From Peptococcaceae bacterium (GTDB taxonomy: Bacteria; Bacillota; Desulfitobacteriia; Desulfitobacteriales; Desulfitobacteriaceae): a DNA stretch of 7,233 bases. Shown one piece after another: positions 1-6,438 of this stretch. The position numbers and the translations under genes are program-made. Under the pieces are notes generated by a model. The model saw only the letters and a list, made by a program, of their open reading frames with translations, had not been told where the DNA came from and searched no databases. How positions within the stretch are numbered: position 1 is the first letter of the stretch; each line of letters begins with the position of its first letter. The DNA is taken from the NCBI GenBank assembly GCA_031289815.1, contig JAITOS010000007.1, positions 1 through 7,233 on the forward strand, given 5' to 3'.

Positions 1-2450
1 TCAATGCCGTTCATGCCGGGCATTTTCCAATCGATAAAATAAATATCATGGCGCTTGCCTGCTTTAAGCAAAGCGACCGTTTCTTCGCCGCCGGCAGCGA
101 CGTCGCACGAAATACCGAGCCGCCGCGCAATCTCCTTAAAATACTCGCGTATCTCGGGATCGTCGTCCACCGCGAGTACATGTATATTACCCCAATTCAC
201 ACAAGGATCCAGCGAACTGCTCCGTTGTTCCGCTTTACCCCGCTCCGCCTGTACGGTAAAGGAAAAAGTCGCGCCCTTGCCGAGCTCCGACTCGACCCAA
301 ATGTGTCCGCTCATCAACTCGACGATCCGCTTGGAAATGGCTAGACCAAGCCCTGTGCCGCCAAAATTACGGGATGTGCTGCTGTCCGCCTGCTGGAAGG
401 AATGGAACAAGCGCTCTTGCTGTTCCTTTTTTATGCCAATCCCGGTGTCAGCCACTGCGATCCGGATCGTGCAAACGCCGTTTTCCTCGCCGACAAGATG
501 CGTATCCAAGCGGATGGAACCTTGCTCCGGCGTGAACTTCACGGCATTGGAAAGCAGGTTCGTGATCACCTGGCTTAGCCGCTGATCATCCCCCAGCAGC
601 CGCCGCGGAATATCCTTGTCAATGGCTACATGCAGGCTCTGCTGTTTTTCGTCCATGCGGAAATTGATGACGTTGACGACCTTCTGAAGCATCTTTTCAA
701 AATCAAAATCCGCCAGCGAAAGCTCCAGCTTATTCGCTTCAATCTTCGACATATCCAGAATATCGTTAATAACGCCCAACAGATGCGTAGACGCGTTCTC
801 GATTTTCTCGAAAGCATGATCTTTTCTCTCGGCGTCAGCCGCCGACTTACCGATGGTCGTCATGCCGATGATAGCGTTCATCGGCGTGCGCATTTCATGA
901 GACATATTGGAAAGGAAGTCGCTCTTGGAACGGCTCGAATCCTCCGCCTGCTCCTTCGCGACAACGAGCAATTCATTCAAGCTGTTCAAATTGTTATTCT
1001 TTTCTTCCAATTCTCTGGCGTAATTCTGCATTTTTTTGATCAATTCATTGATTTTTTCCGCCATAGCCTTAAACGCTCTGGACAAAACGCTGATTTCATC
1101 ATTGCCCTCGATCAGCGGCACTTCAACGTCAAAATTCCCTTCGCCAAGATTTCTGGCGGTATTCGTCAGTAACTGTATTGGTTTGGTAACGTTGTTCGCA
1201 ATAAGATACAGGAGGAAGGCGATCACAAATATCAAAATGACCGACACGCCTACCACATAATTCCGAATACTATGGGCATTTTTCAGAACCTCCGCCAAGG
1301 GAATACTTACCGCCACCGACCAGGGGTTTGTCGCCTCACTGAAGTGGATCGGCATATATACCGTATAAAAATCCTCCGCGCTTGAAATGTACAGCTCGCC
1401 GTTTTTGATAGCGTCCTTCACATCCATAGCGTATTGCAGCCTGCTTTGATCCGCTACCAGCACCGCTCCGGCGATCTCCGGCGAAAGCAGCGACAAATCC
1501 AGTACGGCTTCATCAGCGTTCGCCGCGTATTCTTCCAGATTACGAATAAATGCCGCCAGCTGCTCGTATTTTTCGACCTGAGCTTCATCCGTCTGATCTT
1601 CAAGCGGATTTTTTTCTATATATCCTTTTGCGTACTGTAGCGCCGCGTTCACTGTAGAAGGGTCAGCGGTCAGCATATCATACGTCAAGGCTTCGGTTAA
1701 ATCTTTTCCGAGATACTGCTTGCCGGGATGCGCCACAATCACGCCGGAATTTGAGAAAATTTCCGCATAGCCGCCCTGTCCGCCGGTGTTCACCTGCGAC
1801 ACCATCTCCTGGAGTTTATCCAGAACAATATCGGAGGATATGATACCAATAAATTTATCTTCATGAATCACCGGGAAAATCAGGCTGGCCAGCATCACAG
1901 GATTCCCCTGCACCTGATACGGATACGGATCGGTAATATATTCCTGCTTCGTGTCTTTAGGAACGATGTACCAATCAGCGATATCGATATCGTACAGAGG
2001 TTCAACCGCGATATTGCCGCCGAGTTTATTCCAATAGGGCGCATATCTTCCCGTATCGTCATACTCCGGTTCTTGTCCGGCATACTGCTCGTCTTTACCA
2101 TCGAGCGCATTCGGATCGTAGGCAATACAAAAGGCGGTGATGTACTCCTTTTGCGCCAGCGCGTTTCTCAGGATGTCATTCATCATCGTCCGATCGGTAA
2201 GCTCATGATCCTTCAAGGTTCCAAACACCGTCGCCAAGGTCTCCGCCGTTATTCGGGCTCCTTGCAGCTCCGCTTTAATCTCGTTTTTATATTTCTCCGC
2301 CGTTTCCTCCGCCAGACTGAAAGCGTCTTTCTTCGCCAGTTCGATACTTCTGTTGGAAACGATCGCGGCGACCGCCAGAAAAGATACCACCACCACCGCA
2401 GTAACCATAACAAATATTTTTATTTTCAGATTTAGATTTTTAAACATCAT
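1..2450 (-). CDS. Hybrid sensor histidine kinase (Cache-HAMP-HisKA-HATPase-REC), 3' end cut off by the window
   Basis: Membrane sensor kinase that autophosphorylates a histidine and should pass the phosphate to its own receiver domain. From the ATG at 2450 there are 816 complete codons without a stop. Seen in order: membrane helix about residues 12-31; large extracellular region 33-395 that reads as a double-Cache sensor (ADWYIVPKD with W160-Y161, then YITDPYPY); second helix about 397-419; HAMP 420-470; a coiled-coil-like stretch; HisKA with SHEMRTPMN (phospho-acceptor H518); HATPase with NLLSNAVKF (N635), VADTGIGI (D668) and GGTGLGLA near 699; receiver domain from about 755 with VDDD and FIDWKMPGMNG (acceptor D807). 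All catalytic motifs are intact. The receiver stops mid-domain at the edge, so a further HPt or second receiver is possible. ATG 2450 is chosen over the adjacent in-frame ATG 2447 because AAGGAG at 2465-2470 is nearer, although 14 nt is still long. The family is clear; ligand and output are unknown. Confidence 0.95.
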   Translation of the reverse strand, partial: MMFKNLNLKIKIFVMVTAVVVVSFLAVAAIVSNRSIELAKKDAFSLAEETAEKYKNEIKAELQGARITAETLATVFGTLKDHELTDRTMMNDILRNALAQKEYITAFCIAYDPNALDGKDEQYAGQEPEYDDTGRYAPYWNKLGGNIAVEPLYDIDIADWYIVPKDTKQEYITDPYPYQVQGNPVMLASLIFPVIHEDKFIGIISSDIVLDKLQEMVSQVNTGGQGGYAEIFSNSGVIVAHPGKQYLGKDLTEALTYDMLTADPSTVNAALQYAKGYIEKNPLEDQTDEAQVEKYEQLAAFIRNLEEYAANADEAVLDLSLLSPEIAGAVLVADQSRLQYAMDVKDAIKNGELYISSAEDFYTVYMPIHFSEATNPWSVAVSIPLAEVLKNAHSIRNYVVGVSVILIFVIAFLLYLIANNVTKPIQLLTNTARNLGEGNFDVEVPLIEGNDEISVLSRAFKAMAEKINELIKKMQNYARELEEKNNNLNSLNELLVVAKEQAEDSSRSKSDFLSNMSHEMRTPMNAIIGMTTIGKSAADAERKDHAFEKIENASTHLLGVINDILDMSKIEANKLELSLADFDFEKMLQKVVNVINFRMDEKQQSLHVAIDKDIPRRLLGDDQRLSQVITNLLSNAVKFTPEQGSIRLDTHLVGEENGVCTIRIAVADTGIGIKKEQQERLFHSFQQADSSTSRNFGGTGLGLAISKRIVELMSGHIWVESELGKGATFSFTVQAERGKAEQRSSSLDPCVNWGNIHVLAVDDDPEIREYFKEIARRLGISCDVAAGGEETVALLKAGKRHDIYFIDWKMPGMNGI

Positions 2451-2510
2451 TCGTTTTATTAAAACTCCTTACCTTTGCTCCGCGTCACTCTCTTTAAATC
2501 CTATTATTTC

Positions 2511-2519
2511 ATTATATCA
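2511..2519 (-). promoter_or_regulatory. Extended -10 promoter of the histidine kinase gene
   Basis: The minus strand reads TGATATAAT: a perfect TATAAT at 2511-2516 preceded by the TGn extension. The -35 window (GATATC at 17-bp spacing) does not resemble TTGACA, so the promoter relies on the extended -10, an activator, or both. The predicted start is near 2504, giving a leader of about 54 nt before ATG 2450. Being downstream of the terminator at 2578-2653, it lets the kinase be transcribed independently. Confidence 0.6.
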
Positions 2520-2531
2520 CGTATTATTCAA

Positions 2532-2551
2532 TAGATATCGCTAGATATCGC
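2532..2551 (-). repeat. Tandem 10-bp direct repeat upstream of the kinase promoter
   Basis: TAGATATCGC occurs twice head to tail (2532-2541 and 2542-2551, plus-strand reading) with no mismatch. The 10-bp period is about one helical turn. The pair spans roughly -28 to -47 relative to the predicted start near 2504, covering the missing -35. OmpR/PhoB-type response regulators commonly bind such direct repeats in this position, so an activator site is a reasonable inference. Each unit also contains the palindrome GATATC. Confidence 0.6.
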
Positions 2552-2577
2552 TCTAAAAACAAATTTTCTGAGCAAAC

Positions 2578-2653
2578 AAAAAAAGCTCCCCCAAAGATCC
2601 TCCAAAAATCCCGTAAGAGGGAAAACCCTCTTACGGGAGGAGGAGGAGGGGAG
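2578..2653 (-). terminator. Two-tier intrinsic terminator downstream of holA and the putative small RNA
   Basis: The core is a perfect 13-bp stem (TCCCGTAAGAGGG at 2609-2621 against 2626-2638) with a 4-nt loop. On the minus strand it is followed at once by five T (2608-2604). The stem can be extended outward by TCCTCC/GGAGGA (2598-2603 with 2639-2644) and CTCCCC/GGGGAG (2586-2591 with 2648-2653), which then leads into seven T at 2584-2578. No T-tract follows on the plus strand, so it acts leftward. It should end both holA readthrough and the transcript from the promoter at 2710-2740, shielding the kinase gene. Confidence 0.88.
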
Positions 2654-2702
2654 ATAATGAAACGGCAGAGCTGAGATCGTGACAGCGACACGATCACCAG
2701 CT
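2578..2702 (-). ncRNA. Putative structured small RNA or attenuated leader (about 125 nt)
   Basis: Predicted from signals alone; no known RNA family was recognised. The promoter with its -10 at 2710-2715 places +1 near 2702, which is the first base of a hairpin: AGCTG (2702-2698 on the minus strand) pairs with CAGCT (2673-2669), and inside it GATCGTG pairs with CACGATC (2695-2689 with 2681-2675) around a 7-nt loop. A pyrimidine-rich linker follows, containing CTCCCCTCCTCCTCC, and then the terminator at 2653-2578. Promoter, 5' hairpin, C-rich linker and terminator are the usual build of a bacterial small RNA. The alternative is an attenuated leader for the kinase gene. No convincing ORF with a Shine-Dalgarno lies within it. 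Confidence 0.5.
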
Positions 2703-2709
2703 AACGTCT

Positions 2710-2740
2710 ACTATAAACTATAAAGTTACTTTATAGTCAA
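2710..2740 (-). promoter_or_regulatory. MerR-family-type promoter and operator
   Basis: On the minus strand TTGACT (2740-2735) and TATAGT (2715-2710) are separated by 19 bp, longer than the 17 bp sigma-A optimum. A perfect palindrome, ACTATAAAGT-A-ACTTTATAGT (2737-2717), begins in the last bases of the -35 and fills the spacer. A long spacer with a dyad in this phase is the known signature of promoters activated by MerR-family regulators, which untwist the DNA to realign the two hexamers. A partial extra repeat (CTATAAA twice, 2711-2724 on the plus strand) overlaps the -10. The regulator is not encoded here. The transcript would run left into the terminator at 2578-2653. Confidence 0.72.
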
Positions 2741-2742
2741 GC

Positions 2743-2759
2743 GAATTTTTAAAAAATTC
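2743..2759 (-). promoter_or_regulatory. AT-rich palindrome, possible UP element
   Basis: GAATTTTT and AAAAATTC flank one A, giving a 17-bp almost pure A/T palindrome immediately upstream of the TTGACT -35, at about -41 to -57. A/T tracts at this position can bind the RNA polymerase alpha C-terminal domain. It could instead be simple AT-rich intergenic sequence. Confidence 0.35.
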
Positions 2760-2780
2760 CTTGCCAAAAAATACCCAGTC

Positions 2781-3794
2781 TCAGCCTTCCGGCAAACAAA
2801 ATTTGATCACCATCAGCTCCAACAGCATCGCGGCCTCACCCAGACCGCTCTTCACTCCGGCTTCCGTCTTCAGACACAGCGTCATGGCTTTCACCAGCTG
2901 TTCATACGGTAATTTAGCCGATTGCCGCCAGATCTTTTGCGCCCGATAAGGATTAATCCCCAAGGCCGAAGCCAATTCCGCACCTTGTCCCCCTTGCCGC
3001 CGCCAAGCAGCCGCACCCAACAGCAAGCGCACATGCCCCGTCAGGGTCGCTAAAACCTTTAACGCGTTCTCTGACTGCAAAACCTCTTCCAGTTTTCCGA
3101 CCGCCTGAGCAACCGACTGCGCTCCTATAGCGTCCAGCAGATCAAAGATACTGGCCTCCACATTCATGACCGCAATCTCTTGAATATCTTCTGCCCGGAT
3201 CTCCTTTTTTTCGCCGCAAAAGACGGCCAGCTTGTCCAATTCCCGCGCCAGAATCCCCGCCTGATGCCCGACTTGCGCCAAGAATTGCCCGGCGACCCCC
3301 GGCGTCATGCTCATACCGCGCGTTTCCAGCTGTCTCTTCAGCCAGATCAGCCATTCCTGGCTTTTACGGGGAACCGTAAATTCCATCACCACGCCGGCTG
3401 TTTGAACCGCTTTATAGAACTTACTCCCTTTATTCACATTTTCCGCGCAGAAAAGCAGACAGGTTCCGGGGTTGGGATCCCGCATATAGGCGTACAACCC
3501 TTCCCGTTCCTGAGCCTCGCCCGCCTGGAAATAGGGAAGCTCCTCCACAATCAGCAAGCGTCCGCCAAAAAACGAAACGGTATTGGCCTTCTCCACAATC
3601 ACCGCCGGCGGCGTCTCGCGCGCTGAGACCGTCTCTATATTACTGCCGGACGGATCTTCCGCCAGAAAAGGAATTTTTATTTCTCGCAGCGCTTCCTGCA
3701 ATAGATACCGGTCTTCGCTATACCACAAATAAGTTGACGGCAGCGAGCTCTTCACCGCTTGCCGAACCTGATCAATTTCTAATATTAAGAACAC
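2781..3794 (-). CDS. holA: DNA polymerase III subunit delta (clamp loader)
   Basis: Delta subunit of the clamp-loader complex, which opens the beta sliding clamp for loading onto primed DNA during replication. The protein shows the family layout: N-terminal YLWYSEDRYLLQEAL about 20 residues in, RLLIVEELPYFQAG in the AAA+-like domain, ARELDKLAVFCGEK and SIFDLLDAIG centrally, and a C-terminal helical part with LGINPYRAQKIWRQS and VKSGLGEAAMLLELMVIKF. Its length of about 335 residues is usual. The start is uncertain. GGGAGG (3794-3799) is a strong Shine-Dalgarno, but the GTG at 3794 used here as the outermost conventional start overlaps it. An in-frame ATA at 3785 has ideal 8-nt spacing and fits the usual N-terminal length; a GTG at 3755 is the next option. 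A longer in-frame extension to a TTG at 3950 would run through the terminator at 3836-3865 and is unlikely. Position after comEC agrees with holA. The stop is TGA. Confidence 0.93.
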   Translation of the reverse strand: MFLILEIDQVRQAVKSSLPSTYLWYSEDRYLLQEALREIKIPFLAEDPSGSNIETVSARETPPAVIVEKANTVSFFGGRLLIVEELPYFQAGEAQEREGLYAYMRDPNPGTCLLFCAENVNKGSKFYKAVQTAGVVMEFTVPRKSQEWLIWLKRQLETRGMSMTPGVAGQFLAQVGHQAGILARELDKLAVFCGEKKEIRAEDIQEIAVMNVEASIFDLLDAIGAQSVAQAVGKLEEVLQSENALKVLATLTGHVRLLLGAAAWRRQGGQGAELASALGINPYRAQKIWRQSAKLPYEQLVKAMTLCLKTEAGVKSGLGEAAMLLELMVIKFCLPEG

Positions 3795-3804
3795 CTCCCT
3801 TTCT

Positions 3805-3834
3805 ATTGTAAACAATATCCGTCCAAAATACCAA
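3805..3834 (-). promoter_or_regulatory. Candidate holA promoter
   Basis: TTGGTA (3834-3829) and TACAAT (3810-3805) with an 18-bp spacer lie between the comEC terminator and holA; matches to consensus are 4/6 and 5/6. The predicted start (about 3798) falls inside the Shine-Dalgarno, giving an almost leaderless mRNA, which lowers confidence. Some promoter in this gap is expected because of the terminator just upstream. Confidence 0.35.
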
Positions 3835-3835
3835 T

Positions 3836-3865
3836 AAAAAAACCCCTTCAGCCATAACGAAGGGG
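3836..3865 (-). terminator. Intrinsic terminator between comEC and holA
   Basis: On the minus strand CCCCTTC (3865-3859) pairs with GAAGGGG (3849-3843) around a 9-nt loop and is followed directly by seven T (3842-3836). No T-tract exists on the plus side. A weaker hairpin just upstream (AGGAGA/TCTCCT, 3900-3895 with 3882-3877, then six T at 3872-3867) may assist. It should end the comEA-comEC transcript before holA, leaving holA to its own promoter or to partial readthrough. Confidence 0.85.
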
Positions 3866-3930
3866 CAAAAAAGAGGAGGAGAAAAGAGATGTTCTCTCCT
3901 ATTATTGCCATTATTCCGTCAGATATACAT

Positions 3931-6438
3931 TTATGAGCTTTCCCTGCCAAAAACCATTTCCGCCCCGCGTTTACTCAGATACAGGCGAATCGTCCCCCTC
4001 TCATACGTTTGATAGACCGGTACCCCTCTGTCCTCCCAGTAATCCATGATTTCCGGGGCCGGGTGGCCAAAGGTGTTTTTTCCCACCGAGATAAAAACCG
4101 CTTGCGGATGAACCGCGTCCAGCCACTCTATATTGAGCGAATATTTACTGCCGTGATGCGGCTCTTTAAAAAAATCCGCGTCCCAATCCTTCTCCGCGTG
4201 AAAATCCAACATTTCCGCCATCTCTTCTTCTTCCATATCCCCCGTCAACAGCACGGTGTACGCGTAGTAATGAAGCCGCAGCACCAGGGAATTATTATTG
4301 GGATCCGAACGGGTCCCTTCCAGCACCACATCCGGGGCCAGAACTTCCAGCCACGCTTCCCCTCCCAACTCGATCCGGTCGCCGGTCCTCAGCTCCCTCA
4401 GATCGTTTTGCACTTGGCCGTTGACGCTTAAACCCTCTCGCCAACCCTCGTTCAGCAGTCTTTCCCCCACCGCCGGAACCCCGATCCATTCTACCGGCAT
4501 ATTCGCCAAAACCGCTCTGGCGCCGCCGATATGATCACTGTCCTCATGGGTCAGGATCAATCCCGTCAATGTTTTCACCCCGGAGTGCAATAAATAGGGC
4601 AGTACAATTTTTTCCCCCGCGTCAAAGCGATCCGTACGCGGCCCGGTATCGATCAGCACCGCGCTCCCTCCCGGCGCTTTAATCAAAATGCTGTCACCCT
4701 GCCCCACATCGATGATGCTCAGCTCCAGTTCCCGCGGAATCCCCCAAGGCCGCCAGATCAGCAAAGCGATCATCACTAAGACCAGCCAGCGGACGGACTT
4801 CTCCCACTCTTGCCGGTTCAGCCACTGCCGGAGCTTCAACCGCGTTTCCCGGCGCATACCGCCAGCCAGAGCGGCCACGCTTAAAATCTGACCGCACCGC
4901 CGACGCAGCCAAGCCGCCAGCATAAACCCTACCCGCTGTTTGCCGATGATCAGGCTCAAAAGCAGGCCGTACCAAAATACCGTAAACTCTGCGCCCGGAC
5001 GGATGACCCAAACATCCGACCAAGGCAAGGAAGCCAGCGCCTCTAACACGGCATTGGTTCCTTGCAATAACCACAGAGACGCCTGAAACAAGGGTAGCGC
5101 CAGAAAAGGCAGAAAAGAGAGGGCCGCGCCGATCAACCCCAGCTCAAATACACTCCCCAGAATCAGAATAATGCCCAGATTGGTGATCAGCCCGATCAGG
5201 GAAAGGCGGTGAAAGGCGTTCATCAGGATCGGCAACGTCGCCGCCTGCGCCGCCAGTGTCACCGCCGACATTTTCCGCAAAACGGGCGGCCCGTGTTTCA
5301 ACAGCCGCGTTTGCTCCAGAAGCGCGGTCAGCTCACTGATCCCCCAAGCCGCCGCAAATGACAGTTGAAAACCGGCGTCCAGCAAGATCAGGGGATTTTT
5401 ACAAAACAAGCCGAAGGCGGCCAATCCCAGCCAGCGCAGACGCGCCACCCGGCCGCGCCCCAACAGCTTGCCGCCCAGAGAAGCGAGCCCCAAAACCGTC
5501 GCTCTGACGATCGGGGCCTCGCCGCCGCACAAGACCGCGTAAAGGATCAGGGAACCCATGCAGAGCAAAATCCGGAACCGCCGGGGCAGCCAGCGAAATA
5601 AACCCCAGCTGAGAAGCAGCACAAAGGCCACATTGGAACCGGAAGCGGCAAAGACATGGAGGACGCCGGTGATTTTATACTGTTCCTGAACCAGCGAAGG
5701 GATCCCGCTCGAATCGCCGAATAAGATCCCCTCCAGCACGCCGCTTTCCTCCGGCGGCCAAACGCTTAGCAGGGTATGAATATGGTCTCTGATACGCCAG
5801 GGGAGCGGCGCGCTGCCCGTTTGCAGGAATTCCGCCTCACCCCGCACGCTGATCGAACCATTCCAGCCTCTGACCTGATAATAAATCCGCAGATCCAGCG
5901 TCCCCGGCGTTCCGGCGGCTTTAGGCTGTTCCAGCGCGCCGCCCAGCCGGAGGATATCTCCCGGCCGGACTTGATCCCAGCCCGCCGACCAAACCCCTTC
6001 GCTATCCGGGTAAACCGTGATCCGGTATTTCCCGCCCCGGACCTTCTCCATCCCGCTGCTGACCGCTTCCGTCTCTTCCGTTTCTTCGGCCAGCGTCTGC
6101 CATTCCCGCAAGCGGATCACGCCGCTCGCGCGGGCTTCACTGACCCGCCAATCCAGCAATTCTCCCACGCAGGTGATTTTATCCAGGCGAACAGGCTCCG
6201 GCAGCAGGCTCAACGACGACCAAGCGTAGAGAAAACCGGCAATCAGGCAAAAAAAGAAGATGATTGCCTTCGGTCGGATAATCCGCCCCACATAGTCGCC
6301 GGGTTTCCACAGAAAACAGCGCCAGGCGAACAGCAAAACGACCGCGATCAGCCACAGGCCATGAGCCGATAGAACCGAATCGCCCGCGGCGCCGCCGATC
6401 ACAACCGCCAGAACAAAGAACAGCCATCCGTCCCTCAT
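3931..6438 (-). CDS. comEC: ComEC/Rec2 DNA internalization channel protein
   Basis: Polytopic membrane protein that forms the channel carrying single-stranded DNA across the cytoplasmic membrane during natural transformation. It has 835 residues, a full-length size. Order: three N-terminal membrane helices (about 5-23, 27-44, 58-79); a soluble OB-like DUF4131 region about 80-205; the multi-helix Competence domain about 230-500 with GVLHVFAASGSNVAF (258-272) and APIVRATVLG (308-317); a further helix near 550-562; and a C-terminal metallo-beta-lactamase domain from about 572. In that domain the ligand motif HEDSDH (631-636, HxDxDH type), LLTGD (D734), PHHGSK (H761, H762) and FGHP (H792) are all present, so it appears active; in related proteins this domain is proposed to degrade the non-transported strand. 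The ATG overlaps the comEA TGA as ATGA and has no strong Shine-Dalgarno of its own, implying translational coupling. No frameshift or truncation is seen. Confidence 0.97.
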   Translation of the reverse strand: MRDGWLFFVLAVVIGGAAGDSVLSAHGLWLIAVVLLFAWRCFLWKPGDYVGRIIRPKAIIFFFCLIAGFLYAWSSLSLLPEPVRLDKITCVGELLDWRVSEARASGVIRLREWQTLAEETEETEAVSSGMEKVRGGKYRITVYPDSEGVWSAGWDQVRPGDILRLGGALEQPKAAGTPGTLDLRIYYQVRGWNGSISVRGEAEFLQTGSAPLPWRIRDHIHTLLSVWPPEESGVLEGILFGDSSGIPSLVQEQYKITGVLHVFAASGSNVAFVLLLSWGLFRWLPRRFRILLCMGSLILYAVLCGGEAPIVRATVLGLASLGGKLLGRGRVARLRWLGLAAFGLFCKNPLILLDAGFQLSFAAAWGISELTALLEQTRLLKHGPPVLRKMSAVTLAAQAATLPILMNAFHRLSLIGLITNLGIILILGSVFELGLIGAALSFLPFLALPLFQASLWLLQGTNAVLEALASLPWSDVWVIRPGAEFTVFWYGLLLSLIIGKQRVGFMLAAWLRRRCGQILSVAALAGGMRRETRLKLRQWLNRQEWEKSVRWLVLVMIALLIWRPWGIPRELELSIIDVGQGDSILIKAPGGSAVLIDTGPRTDRFDAGEKIVLPYLLHSGVKTLTGLILTHEDSDHIGGARAVLANMPVEWIGVPAVGERLLNEGWREGLSVNGQVQNDLRELRTGDRIELGGEAWLEVLAPDVVLEGTRSDPNNNSLVLRLHYYAYTVLLTGDMEEEEMAEMLDFHAEKDWDADFFKEPHHGSKYSLNIEWLDAVHPQAVFISVGKNTFGHPAPEIMDYWEDRGVPVYQTYERGTIRLYLSKRGAEMVFGRESS

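Noticed and set aside
630..1172. Plus-strand open frame of 180 codons
   Set aside because: It is antisense to the HAMP-HisKA part of the sensor kinase, whose motifs are unmistakable; it has no Shine-Dalgarno or family similarity.
1863..2435. Plus-strand open frame of 190 codons
   Set aside because: Antisense shadow of the first membrane helix and part of the sensor domain of the kinase; Arg/Ile-rich translation typical of an antisense frame.
2520..2700. Possible short protein encoded by the putative small RNA (a GTG-initiated open frame running through both hairpins)
   Set aside because: No Shine-Dalgarno before the GTG, a low-complexity translation across the terminator stem, and the frame would have to continue past the transcript end.
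3180..3626. Plus-strand open frame of 148 codons
   Set aside because: Antisense to holA, with no recognisable domain or start signals.
3795..3950. In-frame N-terminal extension of holA up to a TTG at 3950, overlapping the end of comEC
   Set aside because: It would be translated through the intrinsic terminator at 3836-3865, lacks family similarity, has no good Shine-Dalgarno, and adds about 50 residues beyond the normal delta N-terminus.
5776..6372. Plus-strand open frame of 198 codons
   Set aside because: Antisense to the N-terminal part of comEC; Pro/Arg-rich translation without any motif.
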